Source of the DNA: a bacterium
GTDB lineage: Bacteria > UBA8248
Reading direction: 5' to 3'
Length of the DNA: 36,333 nucleotides
Assembly (NCBI GenBank): GCA_030922375.1
Contig: JAVEPB010000118.1
Location: forward strand, 1-36,333
Below are positions 27,776 through 35,708 of the stretch, in pieces; the stretch's first letter is position 1; each line of letters starts with the position of its first letter. The notes beneath the pieces were generated by a model. The model was not told the origin of the DNA. It searched no databases and was given only the letters and a program-made list of their open reading frames with translations. The translations under genes and the position numbers were made by a program.

Positions 27776-28702
27776 CTAACCCTCGACAACCGGATTAACG
27801 AGACGCCCGAGACCCTCGACTTCGACCTCGACCACATCCCCCGGCTGGAGGAACGAGGGCACCTCCCGCGCGTAGCCCACGCCCGACGGCGTCCCGGTCA
27901 GGAAGATGTCGCCCGGCTCGAGCGTAAAGCCTTCGGAGAGCGAGGAAATCATCGCCGGAATGTCGTGGATCATGTTCGCGGTGGAGGAGTCCTGCCTGAG
28001 ATCGCCGTTCACCCAGCTTTTCACTGTCATGTTCATCGGATCCCCGTAATCTTCACGGGGAACGATATAAGGGCCGAGCGGGCAGGAATCGTCGAGGGTT
28101 TTTCCCTTGAAAATCTGTTTATGTCTCCGCTGAATGTCCCGGGCGGAGATGTCGTTGGCGCAGCAATAGCCGAAGATGTGATCGTAGACTTTATCCCTGG
28201 GAATATTGATCCCGCGCCTGCCGATGATGACGGCGATTTCGGCTTCGTAGTCGTACTTCTCAGAGCAATTGTGCCTTGGAATTCCGGCCCCGTGGCCAAT
28301 GAGGGTGGAAGGCGCTTTCGTGAAGAAAATCGGCTGGTCGAGCTCGACCTTTGTCGTTTGGACGTCCTTGGCCTGGAGCCCCTCGGCCACATGGTCCTTA
28401 TAGTTGAGGCCCATGCAGAGGACATTTTTCCCCGGGCTGGGCACCGACGCCATGAACTTCACCTCGTCGGCGTCCACCAGAACCTCACTTAAATCAGCCG
28501 TCTTCTTCTCGGCCTCGGCGGCGAGTGCGTGGACCTTCGGGCCCAGCTCCCCCCAGTTTTCGATAAGCGCGACCATCGAGGCCGGATTCAAGCTGCCGTC
28601 GCCGATCAGCCCCGAGAGGCGGGCGATATGTCCGATCTTCTCGCCGACATAGATGCCGACGCGGGGAACCCCCCTGTAGTCGTAAGTCAAAAGCCTTGTC
28701 AT
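27776..28702 (-). CDS. Fumarylacetoacetate hydrolase family protein
   Basis: 308-aa FAH-fold enzyme. Metal ligands Glu153 and Glu155 (YEAEIAVI) and Asp184 (NDISARD) are present, along with the NVLCMGLNYKDHVAEG and PIFFTKAPSTLIGHG segments and GDIFLTGTPSGVG. The family hydrolyses or decarboxylates 2,4-dioxo acids, including fumarylpyruvate, 2-oxohept-3-ene-1,7-dioate and 2,4-diketo-3-deoxy-L-fuconate. The N-terminal 75 residues are the usual FAHD-type extension. ATG at 28702 follows GAGGAGAC by 4 nt. It lies 78 nt after the enolase-superfamily gene. With an SDR and a dehydratase next door a diketo-sugar-acid hydrolase is a fair guess; aromatic breakdown is the alternative. Confidence 0.88.
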   Translation of the reverse strand: MTRLLTYDYRGVPRVGIYVGEKIGHIARLSGLIGDGSLNPASMVALIENWGELGPKVHALAAEAEKKTADLSEVLVDADEVKFMASVPSPGKNVLCMGLNYKDHVAEGLQAKDVQTTKVELDQPIFFTKAPSTLIGHGAGIPRHNCSEKYDYEAEIAVIIGRRGINIPRDKVYDHIFGYCCANDISARDIQRRHKQIFKGKTLDDSCPLGPYIVPREDYGDPMNMTVKSWVNGDLRQDSSTANMIHDIPAMISSLSEGFTLEPGDIFLTGTPSGVGYAREVPSFLQPGDVVEVEVEGLGRLVNPVVEG

Positions 28703-28780
28703 TTTGTCTCCTCAGGTTTTTCGGCGCGCGCCGCCCGGAGAGGATGCCTCCCCTGGCGAAGGCCGGCTGCTTATCTGTTA

Positions 28781-29869
28781 TTACGAAGAAGAGAATTTCT
28801 TGATCGCCTCCGGGGTGAACTCGACACCGTGTCCCGGCACGTCGCACACCCGCATCATGCCGTCCTTGGCCACGAACTCTCGGGTGAGAGAGCCCGCCGG
28901 AATCAGCCCCATGAACTCCACCATAAACCCACGCGGGGTGGCGCCGACGAGACTGATCGATACCTCGTGAGCGAGATGGCTGCTCAGTGAAATATTGAAG
29001 GCATCCGCCAGGTGGGCCACCTTCATGAACTCGGTGATGCCGCCGCACCGGCAGACATCGGGCTGAAGATAGTCCACCGCCCGGCGCTCGCACATCTCCC
29101 TAAAACCCCAGCGCATATAATGATTCTCTCCCGCCCCGACCGGGACCATGCTCTTCTCGGCAACCTCGGCCAGATCGTCGAGCGAGTCGGCGAGGACGGG
29201 TTCCTCGAACCAGGCGACGCCATACTCGGCCAGCATGCAGGAGACCTCGATCGCCTCGCGCACGTTGAATTTCTGATTCGCATCGGCGAACAGTGTAAAA
29301 TCCTCGCCCAGCTCTTGCCGAAGGAGCGCCGTCCGCTCCTCGTCCCGATCGGTTCCGATCTTGAATTTGTAGGCGCCGAATCCGCGGGAGGCGAAATCCT
29401 GCGCCTCGGCGACCAGTTCGGCATCGCTCAGGGTGTGCCATCCCCCGCTCGCGTAGACGGGAACATCGTCCCTGAAGCCGCCTAGAAGGCGGTGCAGCGG
29501 CAGGCCCGCCGCCTTGCCCACGATATCCCAGCAGGCGATATCCACCGCCGAAAGGGCCCACACCCCCAACCCGCCGCGCATGCGCGCCTTGTTCGGCCCC
29601 CATAGGCGCTGCCAGAGCGCTTCGGGCGCCAGGGCGTCCTGCCCTACGGCCAGCGGAGCCAGCTCATTTTGGATGTAAGGGACGACGGCGGAGGTGGCGG
29701 CTCCGCCGAGGCCCATCGAAAATCCGGTTCCGCTCGGCCCGTCCTCGGTGTGGACGTTCACCACGGCGAAATCGACATGCGTATAGGTGCCGAGCGCGCT
29801 TCCAATCGGCTTATCGAGCGGCAGGGGCATCTGTACCGCCTCGATGGCCCTGATCTTCAACTTAGGCAT
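28781..29869 (-). CDS. Mandelate racemase/muconate-lactonizing (enolase superfamily) enzyme
   Basis: 362-aa enzyme with the two-domain enolase fold. The active-site set is complete for the mandelate racemase subgroup: Lys168 and Lys170 (YKFK), metal ligands Asp196 (FADAN), Glu222 (WFEEP) and Glu248 (GAGEN), and the His-Asp pair Asp271 (QPD) and His298 (SSHLAHE). This spacing nearly matches mandelate racemase itself. The subgroup includes mandelate racemase and acid-sugar dehydratases such as fuconate, rhamnonate, galactonate and tartrate dehydratases. The start ATG is at 29869, 17 nt after the acyl-CoA dehydrogenase stop. Substrate cannot be read, but in this cluster an acid-sugar dehydratase role is the best fit. 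Confidence 0.92.
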   Translation of the reverse strand: MPKLKIRAIEAVQMPLPLDKPIGSALGTYTHVDFAVVNVHTEDGPSGTGFSMGLGGAATSAVVPYIQNELAPLAVGQDALAPEALWQRLWGPNKARMRGGLGVWALSAVDIACWDIVGKAAGLPLHRLLGGFRDDVPVYASGGWHTLSDAELVAEAQDFASRGFGAYKFKIGTDRDEERTALLRQELGEDFTLFADANQKFNVREAIEVSCMLAEYGVAWFEEPVLADSLDDLAEVAEKSMVPVGAGENHYMRWGFREMCERRAVDYLQPDVCRCGGITEFMKVAHLADAFNISLSSHLAHEVSISLVGATPRGFMVEFMGLIPAGSLTREFVAKDGMMRVCDVPGHGVEFTPEAIKKFSSS

Positions 29870-29886
29870 CGCTCAAAGAATCTCCT

Positions 29887-31062
29887 CTAAAGAAAAGGCA
29901 TGGTCCGAATCCGCATGGCCTGGTTCGTTCCGTCCGAGTGAAGGAAGCTTGTCGCGTCGCGCAGGTATTTTTCCATCGGGGCCTCCGTCATGTAGCCCAT
30001 ACCTCCCCATACCTCGAGCGCCCGCGTGGCGATCCGGAAGGACGCCTCCGAAACAAAACACTTGGTCATGAAACCCATCTTCGGATCGTAGAGATCGTCC
30101 TGATTCGCCGTCCAGGCCGCGTAGTGAAGAAGGCTGCGCGAGGCTTCGTAGTCCGCGAAGCAATCGGCGAGCAAAAATCCGACCGCCTGATGGTCGATGA
30201 TCGGCTTCCCGCCCTGTACCCGGTTCCGCGCATACTCCAGCGCCTCCTCGTAGGCGGCCCGCGCCGTCCCCAAGACGGTGGCCGCCGCCTCGATGTTCGA
30301 GCCGCGCACGAATAGCTTGCGCGCCTCCATCGCCTCGTTCACCTCGGACACCCGGTTGGCATCCGGGATGCGGCAATTCTCGAAAATCAACTCGGCATTC
30401 TGAGAAAGCCGCTGGCCCATCTTGTCGTGAACGCGTCCGTAGGTAAAACCTTCCATGTCGGGCGTGGCTATGAACAGCGTCACTCCCTCGTTGACGCCTT
30501 TCGTCGTGTCGGTGCGGAGCGACATGAAATACAGTTTGGCGACACCGCCGTTGCTGATGAAATGCTTCATGCCGTTGACCACCCACTCATCGCCGTCGCG
30601 GACGGCGGTGGTCCGCATCCCGGCGTCGGGGCTGCTGTAGGGAATGATATTGTCCGATCCGGAGTTGGGCTCCGTCGAGCCGACGGCGAAGTGAAAGCGA
30701 TGGTCCTCGAGAAACGCTGGCAAATACCGGGCGCGGTGATCGTCATTCGCCAGGCGATGGAAGAAATGCGAAATCTTCCAGGTCTGATCGAAGGTGACGG
30801 CAATCCCCAGATCGCCCCAGGCGAGTTCCTCACCGACCAGGCACAGGGTCAGGACATCCGCGCCGCCGCCGCCCATCTCCTCGGGAAGGGCGAGAGTCCG
30901 GAGTCCCAGGCGGCTCCCCTTCTCCACTACCTCCCAGGGAAAGCGCAGGGCCGGATCGGCGATTTTCTCCTGCTCGTGGGCGATGGGCCGAATCTCCCGC
31001 TCGGCGAAATCGTGCGCCAATTTTTGGAGCGCTATCTGCTCGTCAGTGAGGCGAAAATCCAT
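29887..31062 (-). CDS. Acyl-CoA dehydrogenase-like flavoprotein, catalytic Glu replaced by Asp
   Basis: 391-aa flavoprotein of the acyl-CoA dehydrogenase family, first gene of the cluster. The N-terminal helical domain has LTDEQIALQKLAHDFAERE; the flavin-binding beta-domain has AVGSTEPNSGSDN and WVVNGMKHFISNG; the C-terminal domain ends with EVWGGMGYMTEAPMEKYLRDA. Aligned by RDA and GTN, the position of the usual catalytic base (Glu in YEGTN of medium-chain type enzymes) is Asp377 (SDGTN). Some family members put the base elsewhere (isovaleryl-CoA dehydrogenase, on another helix), so this may not mean inactivity. Strong AAAGGAG lies 7 nt before the ATG at 31062. It may act on an unusual acyl-CoA or non-CoA substrate. 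Confidence is high for family, low for reaction. Confidence 0.9.
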   Translation of the reverse strand: MDFRLTDEQIALQKLAHDFAEREIRPIAHEQEKIADPALRFPWEVVEKGSRLGLRTLALPEEMGGGGADVLTLCLVGEELAWGDLGIAVTFDQTWKISHFFHRLANDDHRARYLPAFLEDHRFHFAVGSTEPNSGSDNIIPYSSPDAGMRTTAVRDGDEWVVNGMKHFISNGGVAKLYFMSLRTDTTKGVNEGVTLFIATPDMEGFTYGRVHDKMGQRLSQNAELIFENCRIPDANRVSEVNEAMEARKLFVRGSNIEAAATVLGTARAAYEEALEYARNRVQGGKPIIDHQAVGFLLADCFADYEASRSLLHYAAWTANQDDLYDPKMGFMTKCFVSEASFRIATRALEVWGGMGYMTEAPMEKYLRDATSFLHSDGTNQAMRIRTMPFL

Positions 31063-31200
31063 GGGGAAACTCCTTTCAGAAAATCAGGCCGCGCAGGTAG
31101 CCCTGACGAGCCGCCGCGCCGGATAATAAAGACATAAAATTTGAGGCGATGTTATCCCGCCCCCCCGGATTGGCGCAAGGCCGCCAGGGGATAAAATCCT

Positions 31201-31230
31201 CCGAATCTCCCCCTCTTCAAGGGGATTCGG
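31201..31230. repeat. Hairpin-forming inverted repeat
   Basis: CCGAATC (31201-31207) plus CCC (31209-31211) pair with the 10-nt arm 31221-31230 (GGGGATTCGG), with one bulged T. No T-run follows on either strand, so it may be an operator or a transcript-end signal from neither side. Confidence 0.45.
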
Positions 31231-31263
31231 AAGACGACTCCTCGATTCAATCCTTTTAAAATA

Positions 31264-31292
31264 TTGATATTTTGCTATAGCTGTCATAGGAT
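31264..31292 (+). promoter_or_regulatory. Predicted promoter of the PhnDCE-like importer operon
   Basis: TTGATA (31264-31269), 17-nt spacer, TAGGAT (31287-31292), 80 nt upstream of the binding-protein ATG (31373). -35 matches 5 of 6 and -10 4 of 6. A direct repeat copy lies in the spacer. Confidence 0.55.
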
Positions 31293-31305
31293 TTGCCTAT
31301 AGCTG
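31275..31305. promoter_or_regulatory. Direct repeat CTATAGCTG x2, 22 nt apart
   Basis: CTATAGCTG occurs at 31275-31283 and 31297-31305, starts 22 nt apart, close to two helical turns. Both have a TTTGC lead-in (TTTTGC and ATTTGCC). The first copy is within the promoter spacer and the second just downstream of the -10, so a repressor binding both could block transcription. Confidence 0.5.
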
Positions 31306-31372
31306 AACGGGCATGAACAATCGAATTTTCGGCGGCGTTTTCAGCCATCCCGATTCCTTCGTGGAGACATCA

Positions 31373-32269
31373 ATGGTGAAAATTTGGGCTCTCGCGGTGC
31401 TTGCCGCGGCGGGCATTGCTTTCCTTCCGCCAAATGCAGAAGCGGCGGCAGCGACCGCTAAGGCGGTCGCTACCCTCCGGATCTCGGCGATCCCCGACGA
31501 GGCGCCGACGGAGTTGATACGCAAATTCAAGCCGCTTGCCCGTTATCTGGAAAAAGAGCTGGGCACCCGCGTCAAATTCATCCCGCTGGTCAATTACGCA
31601 GCCACCGTCGAGGCCCTCGCGGCGGGAAAAGTCGATCTCGTCTGGTACGGAGGCTTTACCCATGTCCAGGCCCGAATCCGCACCAAGGGCAAAGCGGTGC
31701 CGCTTGTCATGCGCAGGCGCGATCTGAAATTCAGGAGCAAATTCATCACCGCAACCGGCAGCGGGATCAAAACCCTGAAGGATCTCAAGGGCAAGACCTT
31801 CACCTTCGGCAGCGTGAGCAGCACCTCGGGCCACCTCATGCCGCGCTTTTTCCTCAAGCTCGCGGGAGTGGTTCCCGAAAGGGATTTTTCGAAATTCAGT
31901 TTCTCTGGCTCGCACGACGCAACGGCCAAATGGGTGGAAGCCGGAAAAGTCGAGGCCGGCGCCATGAACGAAGCGGTCTGGGACAAGCTCGTCGAATCGG
32001 GAAAATTGGACCCCAAGAAAATCCGCGCATTCTACACCACGCCCGCTTATGTGGATTACAACTGGACGGCCCGAACCGGCCTTCCCCGGGAAACACTGAC
32101 CCGCCTGGCGGCCGCTTTTCTCAAACTGGACAGCCGAAATCCCGTGCACAAGGAAATTCTCGACCTCCAGCGCGCGGAGGCCTACGTCCTCGCCTTCTCG
32201 GCCGACTTCAAGGGAATCGAGGCGGCGGCGAGGGATGCGGGCCTGCTGAAGAAAATCGCCACCCACTAA
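31373..32269 (+). CDS. PhnD-like ABC binding protein, putative selenate type
   Basis: 298-aa periplasmic protein of the phosphate/phosphonate-binding superfamily. A signal peptide (about residues 1-25, cut near AEAA) precedes LRISAIPDEAPTELIRKFKPLARYLEKELG. VNYAATVEALAAGKVDLVWYGGFTHVQARIRT follows, matching the group widely annotated as putative selenate transporter binding protein (the IPDE, TELxRKFKPL and WxGGFTxVQARxRT patterns are distinctive). The ligand is not established by sequence; phosphonate, phosphite or an oxyanion are alternatives. ATG at 31373 follows GGAG by 6 nt; an in-frame ATG at 31313 has no ribosome site and would put 20 polar residues before the signal peptide. It is followed by ATPase and two permeases. 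Confidence 0.85.
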   Translation: MVKIWALAVLAAAGIAFLPPNAEAAAATAKAVATLRISAIPDEAPTELIRKFKPLARYLEKELGTRVKFIPLVNYAATVEALAAGKVDLVWYGGFTHVQARIRTKGKAVPLVMRRRDLKFRSKFITATGSGIKTLKDLKGKTFTFGSVSSTSGHLMPRFFLKLAGVVPERDFSKFSFSGSHDATAKWVEAGKVEAGAMNEAVWDKLVESGKLDPKKIRAFYTTPAYVDYNWTARTGLPRETLTRLAAAFLKLDSRNPVHKEILDLQRAEAYVLAFSADFKGIEAAARDAGLLKKIATH

Positions 32270-32300
32270 ATCGCGATTTCCTCTGAACCGGAGACATCAA

Positions 32301-33121
<821 letters not shown>

Positions 33122-33125
<4 letters not shown>

Positions 33126-33976
33126 GCGCCACCGCCGCGCCGCCGCCGCGCCCTCCCCTGCCAGCTGGCCGCTTTACGATTCTCGCCGCCACCGGCGCGG
33201 CGATAATTTCCAGCTTTCACTACACGGGATTCAATCCCGCCCTCCTGTTTTATCCGGAATCGCTCGGGGCCATCGCCAGTTTTGGAATGGGTTTCCTCCC
33301 GCCGGACCTGAGCACCGGTTTTTTGGCCACAACGCTCAAACCCGCTCTTGAAACCATCCAGCTCGCCACGGCGGGTATGGCCCTGGCCCTGATTCTCGGG
33401 GTTCCGCTCGCTCTGATGGCCGCGGGCACGTTCCATCTGGGCGGCGCGCTTTTCGAGGGCGAACCGCCCGCCGGCGGCCTGCGAGGAACCCTCCGCGCCG
33501 CGCCTTACTGGATATCCCGCCTGCTGCTGAATGCGATGCGCTCGATTCCCGAGCTCATCTGGGCGCTCTTGTTCGTTCGCCTCGCCGGGCTCGGTCCCGC
33601 CGCCGGGATCCTCGGCATCGGCGTCGCCTATGCGGGCATTCTCGGGAAGGTGTTCGCCGAGATCATGGAAGGGACCGATATCAGCCCGGCGGCCACGCTC
33701 GTCGCCGCCGGATCGACGCGCCCCCGGGCAATCCTGTACGGGGTTCTTCCCGGAGCCTTCCGCACCCTTCTTTCCTACGCCCTCTACCGTTGGGAGTGCG
33801 CCATGCGGGCGGCGGCGATCCTTGGCTTCGTCGGCGCGGGCGGGCTCGGCCAGCAGATTGAAATCTCGATGCGGATGTTCGAGCACCATCGAACGGCCAC
33901 ACTGATCCTTGAGCTTTTCCTGTTGGTCGCTCTCGCGGACGCGATCAGCGCTCATCTCCGGAGGAAATTCGCATGA
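33122..33976 (+). CDS. PhnE-like ABC permease 1
   Basis: 284-aa inner-membrane permease with about six transmembrane helices. The EAA-loop analogue is GSTRPRAILYGVLPGAFR (about residue 203). The signature stretch RAAAILGFVGAGGLGQQIEI is nearly identical to that of permease 2. GTG at 33122 overlaps the ATPase stop; the end overlaps the next ATG as ATGA. The Pro-rich N-terminus (residues 6-15) is cytoplasmic. Together with permease 2 it probably forms a heterodimeric channel. Confidence 0.9.
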
Positions 33977-34836
33977 GCGGCGCCGAGCCGAACGCGGGGA
34001 TTCCCGGCCGCCCGGCAACGCGGGAGAGGTGGGTCTGGCTCGGCGGCCTGGGGGCGCTTCTGGCCTGGAGCTTTTCGGCGGCCGAGGGAGAGATTTGGGG
34101 AATCTTCACCAGTGAAGCGCTTGGCCAAGCCGGGGAGTATTTGGGGAATTTCTGGCCGCCGGCGGTGGAGACGGGCTTTCTCGCCATCGCTTTTCGGGCC
34201 GCCGCCGAGACGCTGGCAATCTCCATTGGGGGGACGGCCATCGCCGCTGCGGGGGCGCTGGCGCTCCTCTATTTCGCCTCCTCCGAGGATATGATCGGGG
34301 CTGGCGGGGAGTGGGAGTCCGCATCGCCCCGGCACCGGGCCGCCCGGCGGGTCCTTCACACCGCCTCGCGCGCGGCTCTGAACATGTTCAGGACAATTCC
34401 CGAGATCGTCTGGGCGATCTTTTTCGTCTTCGCGGTGGGGCTGGGCGCATTCGCCGGGGTCCTGGCGCTGGGTATCCACAACGCCGGCGTCATGGGCAAG
34501 CTCTACGCCGAGACGGTCGAAAACGTCCAGCGCGGCCCGGTCGAGGCGCTGCGGGCGGGCGGCACGCCGAGGTTCACGGCATTCGCTTACGGGGCGCTTC
34601 CCCAGGCCTCTTCCCAACTCATCGCCTACACCCTCTACCGCTGGGAGGTGAACATCCGCGCGGCGGCGATTCTCGGCTTCGTCGGCGCGGGCGGGCTCGG
34701 CCAGCAGATGCACATCTCGATATCCCTGTTCCTCGAATCCCGACTCGCCACCCTGACCATCGCCACCTTCATCCTCGTGAACGCCGTCGATCTTCTGAGC
34801 GGCTGGTTGCGCCGAAAGCTCGAAGCGTCGTTCTAG
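33973..34836 (+). CDS. PhnE-like ABC permease 2
   Basis: 287-aa paralogue of permease 1. It shares LNMFRTIPEIVWAIFF, AGGTPRFTAFAYGALPQ (EAA-type loop) and ALNMFRT/LLNAMRS-type turns with the first copy, and a 35-bp stretch of identical DNA (34675-34709 against 33824-33858). The ATG at 33973 overlaps the first permease's TGA. The operon ends here, followed by a terminator. The pair probably makes the channel of the putative selenate or phosphonate importer. Confidence 0.9.
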   Translation: MSGAEPNAGIPGRPATRERWVWLGGLGALLAWSFSAAEGEIWGIFTSEALGQAGEYLGNFWPPAVETGFLAIAFRAAAETLAISIGGTAIAAAGALALLYFASSEDMIGAGGEWESASPRHRAARRVLHTASRAALNMFRTIPEIVWAIFFVFAVGLGAFAGVLALGIHNAGVMGKLYAETVENVQRGPVEALRAGGTPRFTAFAYGALPQASSQLIAYTLYRWEVNIRAAAILGFVGAGGLGQQMHISISLFLESRLATLTIATFILVNAVDLLSGWLRRKLEASF

Positions 34837-34844
34837 GTGGAGCC

Positions 34845-34898
34845 AAAAAAATCGGCCCCCGAAGGAGCGTCCTCCGGAGACCGATTTCTCAATTTTTC
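34845..34898. terminator. Rho-independent terminator between convergent genes
   Basis: An A-run and AATCGG lead into a stem of 18 bp with three mismatches (left arm 34849-34866, right arm 34870-34887, loop GCG), followed by CTCAATTTTT. It can serve the importer operon on the plus strand, and because of the A-run on the other side also the cyclase gene on the minus strand. Confidence 0.75.
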
Positions 34899-34913
34899 TC
34901 AAATAGGCCAAAA

Positions 34914-35636
34914 CTACTCGAAATAAATCGCGACGGCTCGGACGGGCGAGCCGGTACCGCCGCGCATCTTGAGGGGCAGGCAGGAGAAGAGGAACTTCGT
35001 GCCGGCAACCTCTTTTAAATTCGCCATGTTCTCGACGTTGAGCACCTTGCGTTCGCGGCAGACCTTGTGCGCCCAGTAGCCGCGGTCCTTCATGGCGAGC
35101 GAGGAATCGACGCTGGGCGAGTCGATTCCGACGTTGACGCATCCCCGGTCGGCCAGCCAGTTCATCGCTTCTTCGCTGAGGCCGGGGTACTTGTAGAGGT
35201 AATCGTTGAAATCGCCGCCGTAGTATTTCTCATAGTGGCCCGTCCAGATGAGCACGCTCCCCTTATCGGGCACCTCGAGGCCGGCGGCCTGACAGGCGTC
35301 TTCAAGATCGCCGGCACTCATCCAGTCGTCGGTTCCGCAAAACTTGCTGAGGTCGAGGCAGATCGCCTCGGTGAAGAACCACTCGAAGCCGAGCTCGTCG
35401 ATGGTCTCGGCCCCGGGCGCGCTGTCCATGTGTACGAATGCGTCCACGTGGGTCGGGCCGTGGTCGCTCATGAGAAGGATGTTGGTGGTCGAGGTATGCC
35501 CCGAGGGCGAGTTCCGGTATGCGTAGGCGGTCTCCTCGTGCGTCTTGGCGGGATAGACGACGGTCCGTTGATGGCCGGGATAGACGGGCATCCCGCTGTA
35601 AATATCCTGGGTCAGATCGACGATTTTCCATTTCAT
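34914..35636 (-). CDS. Cyclase family (KynB-like) metal-dependent hydrolase
   Basis: 240-aa enzyme of the cyclase/kynurenine-formamidase family (PF04199). The metal-binding segment SDHGPTHVDAFVH at residues 57-69 gives His59, His63 and Asp65, the hallmark of the family (HxGTHxDxxxH type). GIDSPSVDSS near 170 and FSCLPLKMRGGTGSPVRAVA at the end are also typical. Members hydrolyse N-formylkynurenine, isatin or similar amides; substrate is not known here. ATG at 35636 follows GAGGGG by 9 nt. It lies 72 nt after lgt and converges with the importer operon. Confidence 0.88.
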   Translation of the reverse strand: MKWKIVDLTQDIYSGMPVYPGHQRTVVYPAKTHEETAYAYRNSPSGHTSTTNILLMSDHGPTHVDAFVHMDSAPGAETIDELGFEWFFTEAICLDLSKFCGTDDWMSAGDLEDACQAAGLEVPDKGSVLIWTGHYEKYYGGDFNDYLYKYPGLSEEAMNWLADRGCVNVGIDSPSVDSSLAMKDRGYWAHKVCRERKVLNVENMANLKEVAGTKFLFSCLPLKMRGGTGSPVRAVAIYFE

Positions 35637-35708
35637 TGGTGCGTTCCCCTCTCGATGAAAAAAATAATGGATGATTCGGCGAGCCTAACGCTCACCATAT
35701 AACAGCGT

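Larger units (their letters stand above)
31063..31372. other. Divergent intergenic region, catabolic cluster to importer
   Basis: 310 nt with no credible gene. It holds the acyl-CoA dehydrogenase Shine-Dalgarno at its left end, a hairpin (31201-31230), and on the right a good promoter with two direct repeats (31264-31305) for the importer. A plausible coding frame from 31313 is only a 5' extension of the binding-protein gene, and its ATG lacks a ribosome site. Confidence 0.6.

Noticed and set aside
33952-35142. 396-codon minus-strand frame antisense to permease 2
   Set aside because: Composition shadow; crosses the terminator and overlaps the cyclase gene in another frame.
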